From Prevotella heparinolytica (GTDB lineage: Bacteria; Bacteroidota; Bacteroidia; Bacteroidales; Bacteroidaceae): 64,000 bases of DNA. The DNA lies in NCBI RefSeq assembly GCF_004342845.1, contig NZ_SLXB01000014.1, positions 31,781-95,780 on the forward strand. The letters are read 5' to 3'. How positions within the stretch are numbered: the first letter of the stretch is position 1; every line of letters begins with the position of its first letter. Below are positions 16,756-25,004 of this stretch, one piece after another. Made by a program: the position numbers and the translations under genes. The notes beneath the pieces were generated by a model. The model was given only the letters and a program-made list of their open reading frames with translations. It was not told where the DNA came from and made no database searches.

Positions 16756-17904
16756 ATGAAGACAATGAGACATCTGTTTTACGCAGGCCTCGCGCTCGCC
16801 GCGCTGGCCTCCTGCTCGCAGGACGAAACCACGGACGTGAACAAGATCGGGTCGATCGGATTCCGCACCTCGCTGGGCAAGACAACCCGCGCCGTGACCA
16901 CGCTCGCCGACATGGGCTCGTTCAACGTGACGGCATTCCCCACAGGTGGAGCCAACTATTTCACCAACCTGGCTGTCAGCAGTTCTGACCACGGTGCTAA
17001 TTGGAACACCGCTTCCATCTACTACTGGCCCGCAGGGGCGCTGAACTTCACGGCCTATGCGCCCGCGGACATCAACACCTTGGTGACGATAAACCAGACC
17101 GAGCAGAAGATCGCCGGCTTCGAACCCGACGCCAAGGTAGCCGACCAGAAGGACGTGGTGGCCGCCTTCAACGCCGGCTCCAAAGCCACGGTTGTGGGGA
17201 CGAGCACATTCGGCGCCGCCGGCGTGCCCATGAACTTCAAGCACATCCTCTCGCAAATCGAGGTGAGAGCCAAATGCTCCAACGCCAACCTGCGCGTGCA
17301 GGTGGTGGGCGTGAAACTGGGCAACGTCTACTCCAAGGGTGACTTCGCTTTCCCGCAGGAAAAGACCGAGACCACGTACAACGTGCCGCGCGCGAACTGG
17401 AGCAACCTCTCCACCGTCAAGGACTATGGCGTGGAAACGCCTACCCCGGAGACACCCTTGACGCTGGACAATACCGCCCGGAGCATCATGTTCGGCGCTA
17501 ACAACTTCATGATGATACCGCAGGCCCTCACCGCCTACAGTGCGACATCGTCCGCGTCGGGCTCGTACATCGGCGTGCTCTGCCGCATGGACATGAACGA
17601 CAATATGGGCAACTACACCCCGCTCTACCCTACCACCGCGACCACGGGCTACGCTTATAACGCAGTGCCCATCGCCACCGAATGGGTGCCGGGCAAGAAG
17701 TACATCTATGTGCTTGAGTTCGGAAGCGGAAGCGGCAGTGGCGGAGGTATACAGCCGCCCAACCAGGACAACCCGACACCGGGAGGCACCATCACGCCGA
17801 CCACGCCGACGCCGCCCGCAGATCCGGAAACGCCTATCCTGGGACAGCCCATCAAGTTCACCGTCACCGTGGAGGGCTGGTCTGACCAGACGGAGAACTT
17901 GTAA
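16756..17904 (+). CDS. fimbrillin-family protein (probable pilus shaft or adaptor subunit)
   Basis: 382 aa lipoprotein: MKTMRHLFYAGLALAALASC ends in a lipobox. The core is fimbrillin-like (IGFRTSLGKTTRAVTTLADMGSF, ASIYYWPAGALNFTAYAP, PMNFKHILSQIEVRA, NNFMMIPQAL). A Gly/Ser then Pro/Thr-rich linker lies near residues 325-360 (GSGSGSGGGIQPP), followed by a terminal beta-strand-like segment (IKFTVTVEGWSDQ). In type V pili, subunits are lipidated, cleaved after an early Arg and joined by strand exchange; the TTRAV site near residue 45 would fit such cleavage (inference). It is the third gene in the pilus operon. Confidence 0.85.
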   Translation: MKTMRHLFYAGLALAALASCSQDETTDVNKIGSIGFRTSLGKTTRAVTTLADMGSFNVTAFPTGGANYFTNLAVSSSDHGANWNTASIYYWPAGALNFTAYAPADINTLVTINQTEQKIAGFEPDAKVADQKDVVAAFNAGSKATVVGTSTFGAAGVPMNFKHILSQIEVRAKCSNANLRVQVVGVKLGNVYSKGDFAFPQEKTETTYNVPRANWSNLSTVKDYGVETPTPETPLTLDNTARSIMFGANNFMMIPQALTAYSATSSASGSYIGVLCRMDMNDNMGNYTPLYPTTATTGYAYNAVPIATEWVPGKKYIYVLEFGSGSGSGGGIQPPNQDNPTPGGTITPTTPTPPADPETPILGQPIKFTVTVEGWSDQTENL

Positions 17905-18038
17905 TACACACGCACGGTCATCACATCACGAAACCGGGCGGAAAGGGCGGGACCGGAACGAACTTCTATAACCCAACGCCTTTTGTAAGTGCCGGGGAGG
18001 GCCGACAGCCCTCCATCCCTTTCCGTCCACTTTATCAG

Positions 18039-18205
18039 GGATATTAGAGATTAGACGTTAGACGTTAGATATTAGAGATTAGAGGGCAGGCGTGACATCT
18101 GACGCCTAAAGTCTAACATTTATCATCTATCATCTAACGTCTAATCTCTAACATCTAACGTCTAACATCTAACGTCTAACATCTAACGTCTAACATCTAA
18201 TAATG
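18039..18205. repeat. heptamer repeats (TCTAACG/TCTAACA) forming a large inverted repeat
   Basis: The left arm (18039-18085) is made of TTAGACG/TTAGAGA-type units. The right arm (about 18110-18205) is made of the complementary TCTAACG/TCTAACA units, including a stretch with a 14-bp period (TCTAACATCTAACG) repeated about four times. The arms could fold into one long imperfect hairpin between the fimbrillin and the first adhesin gene. The rest of 17905-18222 shows no gene. Confidence 0.75.
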
Positions 18206-18222
18206 TCTAAAACTGAATAACA

Positions 18223-20976
18223 ATGGGAAAGAAACATTTTATCGGTACGGCCGCCGCGGGTGTGGCGGTATTGTTGCTATCCTTCTCGGGTGCCTGCACG
18301 GACGGGCGGGATGAAGGTTTCCCTCCGGGAGAGAGAATCGGTTTCGCGGTCGACCTCTGGAAGGAAGGCAGTGCCGCGCAGGCCGCACTGACAAAGGGTG
18401 CGGGGACGGAGGCGGGCAGCCTGCCTGCCGACACCCTGCCCGCCGTGCAGGTAATCCCCCTGGAGGGTGAGGCTTCCGGAGACGGTAAACCGCTGTACCT
18501 GCATGCCGTGACTACGGACGGAATAGGAGATGACACGGCCGGGCAGGATATCGACGCCTACGCAACCACCAAAGCCGCACCCGTAATCACTGCCACGATG
18601 TACGACGAGATGGCGGTGACGGCGTTCGTCTACCCCGCATCGGACAGCTGGCCGTCGGCCTATACGGGAAGGAGGGCCACAAGCTACATGCGCACCGTGA
18701 AGGTGAAGAAGAGCGAGGGGTGGAATACCTCTTACTATTGGCCGGGAGCCGCACGCAAAATCAGTTTCTTTGCCTCGGCGCCCTACGGCAGCCCGGGGCT
18801 GAGGGCGTTAAACGACGGGTTTTTGGGCAACCCGCCTTACCTGTTCTACATTGTGCCGTCCGATGTGGCCGACCAGAAAGACCTCTTGGTGGCCGCCTCT
18901 ACCGACAGGCCGGGGAACACGAACACGGACGAGGATCTGAAGATGAAGCATGCGCTGACGGCCGTGCGCTTCGTCACGGGCGACAACATGCTGCCGGGCA
19001 CGGTGTCGAAGATTACGCTGAAGAATGTGTACGGCACGGGCAACCTGCGGATGACTGCTTTGCCGGCATGGCGCAACCAGGGCGGGGCGAGGAACTTCGA
19101 GCTGACGCTCTCGCCCGCCGCCACGGCGCCCGACCCGCCGGTGCCCGGCACGGAGCTGACGCCCGAAGCCGTCACCTTCATGATGCTGCCGCAGACCCTG
19201 CCAACAAATGCGCAGATAGAAATAGAGTACAGAGACAACCTGACCAACACGCCCCGCACCCTCACGGCGAACATTGCCGGAAGCACGTGGGCGATGGGAA
19301 AGACGGTGACCTACCGCATCAGCACGAGCAGCATTGGGATTACGCCTACATTGGAGGTGACACCGCCGGCTGACTATACCTACCAAGGTGGAAACGGCAG
19401 CTACACCGTGAAGAGCTATGCCTCCGTGTCGGGAGGAGGGAGCACGGCGAACGTGCCCATAGCCTGGGAAGCGGAGTTCTCCGAAGACGGGGTACATTGG
19501 AGCAGCACCAAGCCCGCATGGCTCACTGCCTTCACCGCAAGCGGGACAGGGAATAGCAGCGTATTAGAATTAGGTGAAGTTTACACCGCCACCGTGGCGG
19601 CGCAGACAAGCACCTCGGCCGACCCGCACACCGAAGCACTGAAGAAGGCCAAACCGGTAAATTACTACGACCTCTCCACGCACGACTATCAGGGCAAGAC
19701 CGTGTCGAGGCGGACTGCCAACTGCTACATTGTGAACGCTCCGGGCGTATACCTCCTGCCGTTGGTGTATGGCAATGCCATAAAGAATGGAACAACCAAT
19801 TCGTCCGCTTACACCTCTGCGGCAAGCGGAAGCAATGTGCTGACACCGTTTATCAACCACCTGGGAAATGCCATTACCAATCCTTATATACGCAGCAATG
19901 CGGGCTGCACTCCCGATAACTGCACGCTCGTCTGGCAGGACGAGCCGGACCTTGTTACGGACGTGGGGATATCTTTCGACAAGCGCAACCTCTGGTTTGC
20001 CGTGAGGCAGGCCACCATCCGGCAGGGCAACGCCGTGGTGGCGGTGCGCGACGCCTCGAACACCATACTTTGGAGCTGGCACATCTGGGTGACGGACTAC
20101 AAGCCCGGAATAACCACACCCGACAAGGAAATCACCAACCACCAGGACAAAAAGTATAAGCTTATGGCCTTCAACCTCGGTTGGTGCGACGGAAAGGAGG
20201 AGACCTACGCCGAACGCACCGTGCAAGTACGCTTCAAGCAAAAGCCTACTGCTGGTTACACGCCGGCGGCGACAAAGACGTTTACAGTGAAGCAGAAAGC
20301 GCATACCATTACGGAATTTGGGAACAACACTTATTACCAGTGGGGTCGTAAAGACCCGTTCGTGGGGGCATTGGAGAATCCAAACAGCGTCTATCACAGC
20401 ATCAATAAGACTTGGTACGATGCCGATGGGAGCGTCATGACCAACCAGACTCCTGCAACAAGCAGATTCTCTACCGGTAATGCCTGCATCACTTCTGGTA
20501 TTCAATCTCCCCAAACATTCAATACCCGATATGAGATGGATTATAAATATTATAACCTGTGGGACGCGAATAACAACACAGATTCTGCCAACGACACCCC
20601 TGTTGTAAAGACCATCTACGACCCTTGCCCCGCAGGATACAGTCTCCCGCCAAGCAATGTCTACACCGGCTTCACTACAACAGGAAACAATACAAGCACT
20701 GCCAGCCAATTCAATGTGCAACAACCTTGGAATAAAGGTTGGAACTTCTATTGCAACTCAATCAATACCGAGACCGTATTGTTCCCTGCGTCGGGCTATC
20801 GGACCAGCAGTTCCGCAGTGCCCTACCACATGGGGTACTTCGCCTGCTATTGGACGGCGGGGCCGAGCAGCACGAACAACGGGTGGAGCCTGTACTTCCA
20901 CTCGGGCTACGTGAACCCGCTGGACAGCAACTATCGGAGATTCGGCTTCGGGGTGAGGGCGGCCCAAGAAAAATAA
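18223..20976 (+). CDS. large FISUMP tip-adhesin candidate, copy 1 (DGR-like variable C-terminus)
   Basis: 917 aa. Lipoprotein-type N-terminus (MGKKHFIGTAAAGVAVLLLSFSGAC), then two fimbrillin-like domains (MAVTAFVYPASDSW, TSYYWPGAARKISFFASAP, MKHALTAVRFVTGD, FMMLPQTLPTNAQIEIEYRDN). A BACON-like segment covers ~370-460 (LEVTPPADYTYQGGNGSYTVKS), and a C-terminal FISUMP/C-type-lectin-like domain starts near 700 (YYQWGRKDPFVG, YDPCPAGYSLPP). The last 57 codons (20803-20973) are rich in NNC codons for S, Y, N, D, H and C between fixed framework codons (GYR, YWTAGP, NGW, NYR, VRA). This matches targets of diversity-generating retroelements. It is a near-duplicate of 21131-23851. Probable role: variable pilus-tip adhesin. 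Confidence 0.85.
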   Translation: MGKKHFIGTAAAGVAVLLLSFSGACTDGRDEGFPPGERIGFAVDLWKEGSAAQAALTKGAGTEAGSLPADTLPAVQVIPLEGEASGDGKPLYLHAVTTDGIGDDTAGQDIDAYATTKAAPVITATMYDEMAVTAFVYPASDSWPSAYTGRRATSYMRTVKVKKSEGWNTSYYWPGAARKISFFASAPYGSPGLRALNDGFLGNPPYLFYIVPSDVADQKDLLVAASTDRPGNTNTDEDLKMKHALTAVRFVTGDNMLPGTVSKITLKNVYGTGNLRMTALPAWRNQGGARNFELTLSPAATAPDPPVPGTELTPEAVTFMMLPQTLPTNAQIEIEYRDNLTNTPRTLTANIAGSTWAMGKTVTYRISTSSIGITPTLEVTPPADYTYQGGNGSYTVKSYASVSGGGSTANVPIAWEAEFSEDGVHWSSTKPAWLTAFTASGTGNSSVLELGEVYTATVAAQTSTSADPHTEALKKAKPVNYYDLSTHDYQGKTVSRRTANCYIVNAPGVYLLPLVYGNAIKNGTTNSSAYTSAASGSNVLTPFINHLGNAITNPYIRSNAGCTPDNCTLVWQDEPDLVTDVGISFDKRNLWFAVRQATIRQGNAVVAVRDASNTILWSWHIWVTDYKPGITTPDKEITNHQDKKYKLMAFNLGWCDGKEETYAERTVQVRFKQKPTAGYTPAATKTFTVKQKAHTITEFGNNTYYQWGRKDPFVGALENPNSVYHSINKTWYDADGSVMTNQTPATSRFSTGNACITSGIQSPQTFNTRYEMDYKYYNLWDANNNTDSANDTPVVKTIYDPCPAGYSLPPSNVYTGFTTTGNNTSTASQFNVQQPWNKGWNFYCNSINTETVLFPASGYRTSSSAVPYHMGYFACYWTAGPSSTNNGWSLYFHSGYVNPLDSNYRRFGFGVRAAQEK

Positions 20977-21060
20977 AGGGAGCGAAGCGACCGCGTGTAG
21001 CGTAATCGCGCCCGGTTGCTTTTAAGCAGCCTCGCGTATGGCCGGCGCAACGCCTCTATA
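20974..21060. repeat. 87-bp direct repeat, copy 1, at adhesin 3' end
   Basis: This segment, from the stop codon onwards, is identical by eye to 23849-23935. It directly follows the variable region, where a DGR would have its IMH and downstream structural element. The copy ends in CTCTATA and runs into a single CTCTATAGAG palindrome at 21054-21063. Confidence 0.8.
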
Positions 21061-21081
21061 GAGGCAGTTCTTTTGTCTGAA

Positions 21082-21112
21082 ATCTAACGTCTAACGTCTA
21101 ACATCTAATAAT
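21082..21112. repeat. heptamer repeats before adhesin copy 2
   Basis: TCTAACGTCTAACGTCTAAC-type units as at 18150-18205. From here through the start codon the sequence matches the upstream region of copy 1, so the duplication includes the 5' flank. Confidence 0.7.
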
Positions 21113-21130
21113 GTCTAAAACTGAATAACA

Positions 21131-23851
21131 ATGGGAAAGAAACATTTTATCGGTACGGCCGCCGCGGGTGTGGCGGTATTGTTGCTATCCTTCTCGGGTG
21201 CCTGCACGGACGAGCGGGATGAAGGTTTCCCTCTGGGAGAGAGAATCGGTTTCGCGGTAGACCTCTGGAAGGAAGGTGGTGCCGCGCAGGCCGCACTGAC
21301 AAAGGGTGCGGGGACGGAGGCGGGCAGCCTGCCTGCCGACACCCTGCCCGCCGTGCAGGTAATCCCCCTGGAGGGTGAGGCTTCCGGAGACGGTAAACCG
21401 CTGTACCTGCATGCCGTGACTACGGACGGAATAGGAGATGACACGGCCGGGCAGGATATCGACGCCTACGCAACCACCAAAGCCGCACCCGTGGACAACA
21501 CGACGATGTACGACGAGATGGCGGTGACGGCGTTCGTCTACCCCGCATCGGACAGCTGGCCATCGGCCTATACGGGAGGGAGCACCGAGTCGTACATGCG
21601 CACCGTCCGGGTGAAGAAGAGCGAGTCGTGGAGCACTTCCTATTATTGGCCGGGAGCCGCACGCAGAATCAGCTTCTTTGCCTCGGCGCCCTACGGCAGC
21701 CCGGGGCTGACGGCGTTCAACGACGGGACTTCGGGTAACCCTCCCTACCTGTCGTACACTGTGCCGGCCGATGTGGCCGACCAGAAAGACCTCTTGGTGG
21801 CTGCCTCTACCGACAGGCCGGGGAACACGAACACGGACGAGCGGCTGGCGATGAAGCATGCGCTGACGGGGGTGCGCTTCGTCACGGGCGACGACATGCT
21901 GGCGGGCACGGTGTCGAGGATTACCCTGAAAGGCGTGTACAGCACGGGCAGGCTTCCCCTGCAGGCATCGGCCGCATGGTATGACTTGGGAGGGACGACG
22001 AGCTTCGCACAGACGTTCTCGCCCGAGGCCGTGGCGCCCGACCCGCAGGATCCCGGCACGGAGCTGACACCCGAAGCCGCCACCTTCATGATGCTGCCCC
22101 AGACCCTGCCAACAAATGCGCAGATAGAAATAGAGTACAGGGACAACCTGACGAACGCCACACGCACCCTCACGGCGAACATTGCCGGAACGTGGGCGAT
22201 GGGGAAGACGGTGACCTACCGCATCAGCACGAACAGCATTGTGGTGACGCCCACGCTGGAGGTGACACCGCCGGCTGACTACACCTACCAAGGAGGAAAC
22301 GGCAGCTATACCGTGAAGAGCTATGCCTTCGTGTCGGGAGGAGGGAGCACGGCGAACGTGCCCATAGCCTGGGAAGCGGAGTTCTCCGAGGACGGGGTAC
22401 ATTGGAGCAGCACCAAGCCCGCATGGCTGACGACCTTCACCGCAAGCGGCGCGGGCGGCACCTCGCCCTCTACATATACCGCCACCGTGGCGGCACAGGT
22501 GAACAGCACCCCCGACCCGCACACCGAAGCACTGAAGAAGGCCAAACCGGTAAATTACTACGACCTCTCCAGGCACGACTATCAGGGCAAGACCGTGCCG
22601 AGGCGGACTGCCAACTGCTACATTGTGAACGCTCCGGGCGTATACCTCCTGCCGTTGGTGTATGGCAATGCCATAAAGAATGGAACAACCAATTCGTCCG
22701 CTTACACATCTACGGAAAGCGGAAGCAATGTGCTGACACCTTTTATCAACCACCGAGGAGCAGGTATTACCTCCCCGTATATTTACAACAATGCAGGCTG
22801 CACTCCCGATAACTGCACGCTTGTCTGGCAGGACGAGCCGAACCTTGTTACGGACGTGGGGCTATCTTGGGACAAGCACAACCTCTGGTTTGCCGTGAGG
22901 CAGCCCACCATCCGGCAGGGCAACGCCGTGGTGGCGGTGCGCGACGCCTCGAACACCATACTTTGGAGCTGGCACATCTGGGTGACGGACTACAAGCCCG
23001 GAATAACCACACCCGACAAGGAAATCACCAACCACCAGGACAAAAAGTATAAGCTTATGGCCTTCAACCTCGGTTGGTGCGACGGAAAGGAGGAGACCTA
23101 CGCCGAACGCACCGTGCAGGTGCGCTTCAAGCAGAAGCCTACTGCAGGTTACACGCCGACGGCAACAAAGACATTTACCGTGAAGCAGAAAGCGCATACC
23201 ATTACAGAATCTGAGAACAATACCTATTATCAGTGGGGTCGTAAAGACCCGTTCGTGGGAGTGCTTGTGGGGAATATCAATAAGACTTGGTACGATGCCG
23301 AGGGGAACGTCATGACCAACCGGATTCCTACAACAAGCAACTTCTCATACAATAATGCCTGTATCACCTCAGGCATCACCCAGCCTAATACATTCTGTAC
23401 GAATGATAACATGGATGATAAATATTATAACCTGTGGGACGCGAATAACAGGGCTGATTTTCCCAACGATAACTCTGTTGTAAAGACCATCTACGACCCT
23501 TGCCCCGCAGGATACAGTCTCCCGCCAAACAATGTCTACTCCGGCTTCACTACAACGGGAGGCAATACGAGCAACTCATCTCAGTTCAATGTGCAAGGCC
23601 CTTGGAACAAAGGTTGGAACTTCTATTGCGGACTGAACCACACCGGAGACACAGTGTTTTTCCCTGCGTCGGGCTATCGGGGCCGCAGTTCCGCAGTGCC
23701 CTGCGACATGGGGAACATCGCCTACTATTGGACGGCGGGGCCGTACGACACGTACAACGGGTGGTACCTGATCTTCTACGCGGGCTTCGTGTACCCGCTG
23801 TACTACAACTATCGGAGCCACGGCTTCGAGGTGAGGGCGTCGCAAGAATAA
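21131..23851 (+). CDS. large FISUMP tip-adhesin candidate, copy 2 (DGR-like variable C-terminus)
   Basis: 906 aa, same architecture as the gene at 18223-20976: lipoprotein signal, fimbrillin-like domains, BACON-like segment and C-terminal FISUMP domain. Long stretches are nearly identical (first ~115 residues; ~460-690). Divergent patches occur around residues 116-200, 255-310, 435-460 and 705-835, with ordinary mixed silent and amino-acid changes. In contrast, in the last 56 codons (23681-23848) it differs from copy 1 at 22 codons with no silent change, and 18 of these are NNC in both copies. Variable residues are dominated by Y, D, S, N, H. Probable role: second variable tip adhesin of the same pilus. 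Confidence 0.85.
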   Translation: MGKKHFIGTAAAGVAVLLLSFSGACTDERDEGFPLGERIGFAVDLWKEGGAAQAALTKGAGTEAGSLPADTLPAVQVIPLEGEASGDGKPLYLHAVTTDGIGDDTAGQDIDAYATTKAAPVDNTTMYDEMAVTAFVYPASDSWPSAYTGGSTESYMRTVRVKKSESWSTSYYWPGAARRISFFASAPYGSPGLTAFNDGTSGNPPYLSYTVPADVADQKDLLVAASTDRPGNTNTDERLAMKHALTGVRFVTGDDMLAGTVSRITLKGVYSTGRLPLQASAAWYDLGGTTSFAQTFSPEAVAPDPQDPGTELTPEAATFMMLPQTLPTNAQIEIEYRDNLTNATRTLTANIAGTWAMGKTVTYRISTNSIVVTPTLEVTPPADYTYQGGNGSYTVKSYAFVSGGGSTANVPIAWEAEFSEDGVHWSSTKPAWLTTFTASGAGGTSPSTYTATVAAQVNSTPDPHTEALKKAKPVNYYDLSRHDYQGKTVPRRTANCYIVNAPGVYLLPLVYGNAIKNGTTNSSAYTSTESGSNVLTPFINHRGAGITSPYIYNNAGCTPDNCTLVWQDEPNLVTDVGLSWDKHNLWFAVRQPTIRQGNAVVAVRDASNTILWSWHIWVTDYKPGITTPDKEITNHQDKKYKLMAFNLGWCDGKEETYAERTVQVRFKQKPTAGYTPTATKTFTVKQKAHTITESENNTYYQWGRKDPFVGVLVGNINKTWYDAEGNVMTNRIPTTSNFSYNNACITSGITQPNTFCTNDNMDDKYYNLWDANNRADFPNDNSVVKTIYDPCPAGYSLPPNNVYSGFTTTGGNTSNSSQFNVQGPWNKGWNFYCGLNHTGDTVFFPASGYRGRSSAVPCDMGNIAYYWTAGPYDTYNGWYLIFYAGFVYPLYYNYRSHGFEVRASQE

Positions 23852-23935
23852 AGGGAGCGAAGCGACCGCGTGTAGCGTAATCGCGCCCGGTTGCTTTTAA
23901 GCAGCCTCGCGTATGGCCGGCGCAACGCCTCTATA
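23849..23935. repeat. 87-bp direct repeat, copy 2, at adhesin 3' end
   Basis: Identical by eye to 20974-21060. It ends in CTCTATA, which is also the first, degenerate unit of the 23-bp-period palindrome array that follows. Confidence 0.8.
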
Positions 23936-24043
23936 ATGACTGCGGTCGCCTCTCTATAGAGGCGTGCATATCGTCTCTATAGAGGCATTGGCAACGTCTC
24001 TATAGAGACAAAACCGCCACCTCTATAGAGGCGTGGCACACAC
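23929..24043. repeat. CTCTATAGAG palindromes at exact 23-bp period
   Basis: The 10-bp perfect palindrome CTCTATAGAG occurs at 23952, 23975, 23998 and 24021, exactly 23 bp apart, with unrelated 13-bp spacers. A degenerate unit (CTCTATAATG) sits in register at 23929. Several copies extend to GCCTCTATAGAGGC-like palindromes. The array lies between adhesin copy 2 and the HU-like gene; a lone copy is at 21054-21063. Confidence 0.85.
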
Positions 24044-24141
24044 CGATAAATACTGTATGTAAAAACAAACAACCCGCTTATTATAAGCGATATACAAATA
24101 TCTTTTTTATTAACCATTTTAAAACAACAGGAGAATAAGCT

Positions 24142-24669
24142 ATGAGTGTGAACTACAAACTCGTACAAAGGAAGAACCCTTTGAAAAAAGATGAACCCGC
24201 CAAATGGTATGCCACGCCCAACAGTGCAAAACCTTTGTCGCCCAAAGCCCTGACCCGTGCCGCCACGGCAAACACCACCACGGCACCCATCGAACTGGAA
24301 TCGGCCATGGAGCTGCTGGCGGCCTTCATCCCGCAGCAGCTTCAGCAGGGCCACACGGTGAACGTGCCCGGCCTGGGCTCGTTCCGCCTCACCTTCAAGA
24401 GCGATGGTGTGGAAGACATCGACAAGTTCAACGCCGGGCAGATGATAAAGTCGCCCCGCATCGTCTTCACCCCCGCCAAGGAGCTGCGGGAAAAGACCCT
24501 GCAAGGCCTCAGCTTCGAGAACAGCGGCGTGCTGGAAAACAAAATCAACTATGCTTCGTTGGCGGACTACCGCAAGGCGAAAGGGTTGCCTGCGCCGGGC
24601 GGCAGTGCTTCGGGCGGTTCCGGCTCGGGCGGCGGCACGGGCGGTCAGAACGAGAATCCGCTTGGTTAG
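24142..24669 (+). CDS. HU-family (HU-HIG) DNA-binding protein
   Basis: 175 aa. The central HU fold is recognisable (SPKALTRAATANTTTAPIELESAMELLAAFIPQQLQQGHTVNVPGLGSFRLTFKSDGVED), and the N-terminus MSVNYKLVQRKNPL..KDEPAKWYATP is that of the long Bacteroidales HU-HIG proteins. The C-terminal ~20 residues are a Gly/Ser tail (GGSASGGSGSGGG). Such proteins bind or bend DNA. Placed right after a palindrome array and the duplicated adhesins, it may act locally, but HU-HIG genes are common in many Bacteroides contexts. Transcribed with the pilus genes. Confidence 0.85.
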   Translation: MSVNYKLVQRKNPLKKDEPAKWYATPNSAKPLSPKALTRAATANTTTAPIELESAMELLAAFIPQQLQQGHTVNVPGLGSFRLTFKSDGVEDIDKFNAGQMIKSPRIVFTPAKELREKTLQGLSFENSGVLENKINYASLADYRKAKGLPAPGGSASGGSGSGGGTGGQNENPLG

Positions 24670-24705
24670 ACGTCTAACGTCTAACCTCTTACGTCTAACG
24701 TCTAA
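24666..24705. repeat. heptamer repeats after HU-like gene
   Basis: TCTAACG-type units starting at the HU-like stop codon, the same family as 18039-18205 and 21082-21112. They are followed by a 9-codon ORF (MALTEETRK, 24710-24739) that I do not consider a gene. Confidence 0.6.
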
Positions 24706-24779
24706 TATAATGGCTCTTACCGAAGAAACAAGAAAATAAAAGCGGCTGAAGACTGCAAGAAATGCCTTATCCACATTGA

Positions 24780-24990
24780 CATGACGGGGGCATCGCCCAC
24801 AGCCTACGACCGCTCTGCCGTGCTGCTGCATGCACTCTACCCACAACTATCGTTGCAACACGCACTCTGCGAAGACGGGGAAACACACCCCGTAGTGACC
24901 GACATCCCACAGAAAATAATCCTTGAAGTGTGCCGCAGGTATCGGATAGTGGAAGCAACAGCAAAAATCATTGTAAATCTCGGTAGTATA
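24780..24990 (+). pseudogene. relic of an unknown ORF, copy A
   Basis: A ~70-codon open frame (ASPTAYDRSAVLLHALYP...EDGETHPVVTDIPQKIILEV) with no usual start context. Its translation resembles, with frame shifts, the minus-strand segment at 41150-41359 (LPHALYSHLPLQYARYEDGEMHP then VTGIPQEIICDIYRGYR). The two are therefore remains of one unknown sequence family. I do not recognise the parent gene. Apart from this and the heptamers, 24670-25004 is empty. Confidence 0.45.
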
Positions 24991-25004
24991 TGATCATGAT
25001 TCTG

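Noticed and set aside
21185..22753. 522-codon open frame on the minus strand inside adhesin copy 2, with a similar one in copy 1
   Set aside because: It is a shadow of GC-rich codon use on the other strand: the protein is Arg/His/Gly-rich without domains, and the plus-strand frame has signal peptide and recognisable domains.
23929..24043. CTCTATAGAG array as a small CRISPR
   Set aside because: A 10-bp repeat with 13-bp spacers is outside any CRISPR geometry; it is reported as a palindrome array.
24710..24739. 9-codon ORF (MALTEETRK) after the HU gene
   Set aside because: Too short and without context; probably chance within repeat-derived sequence.
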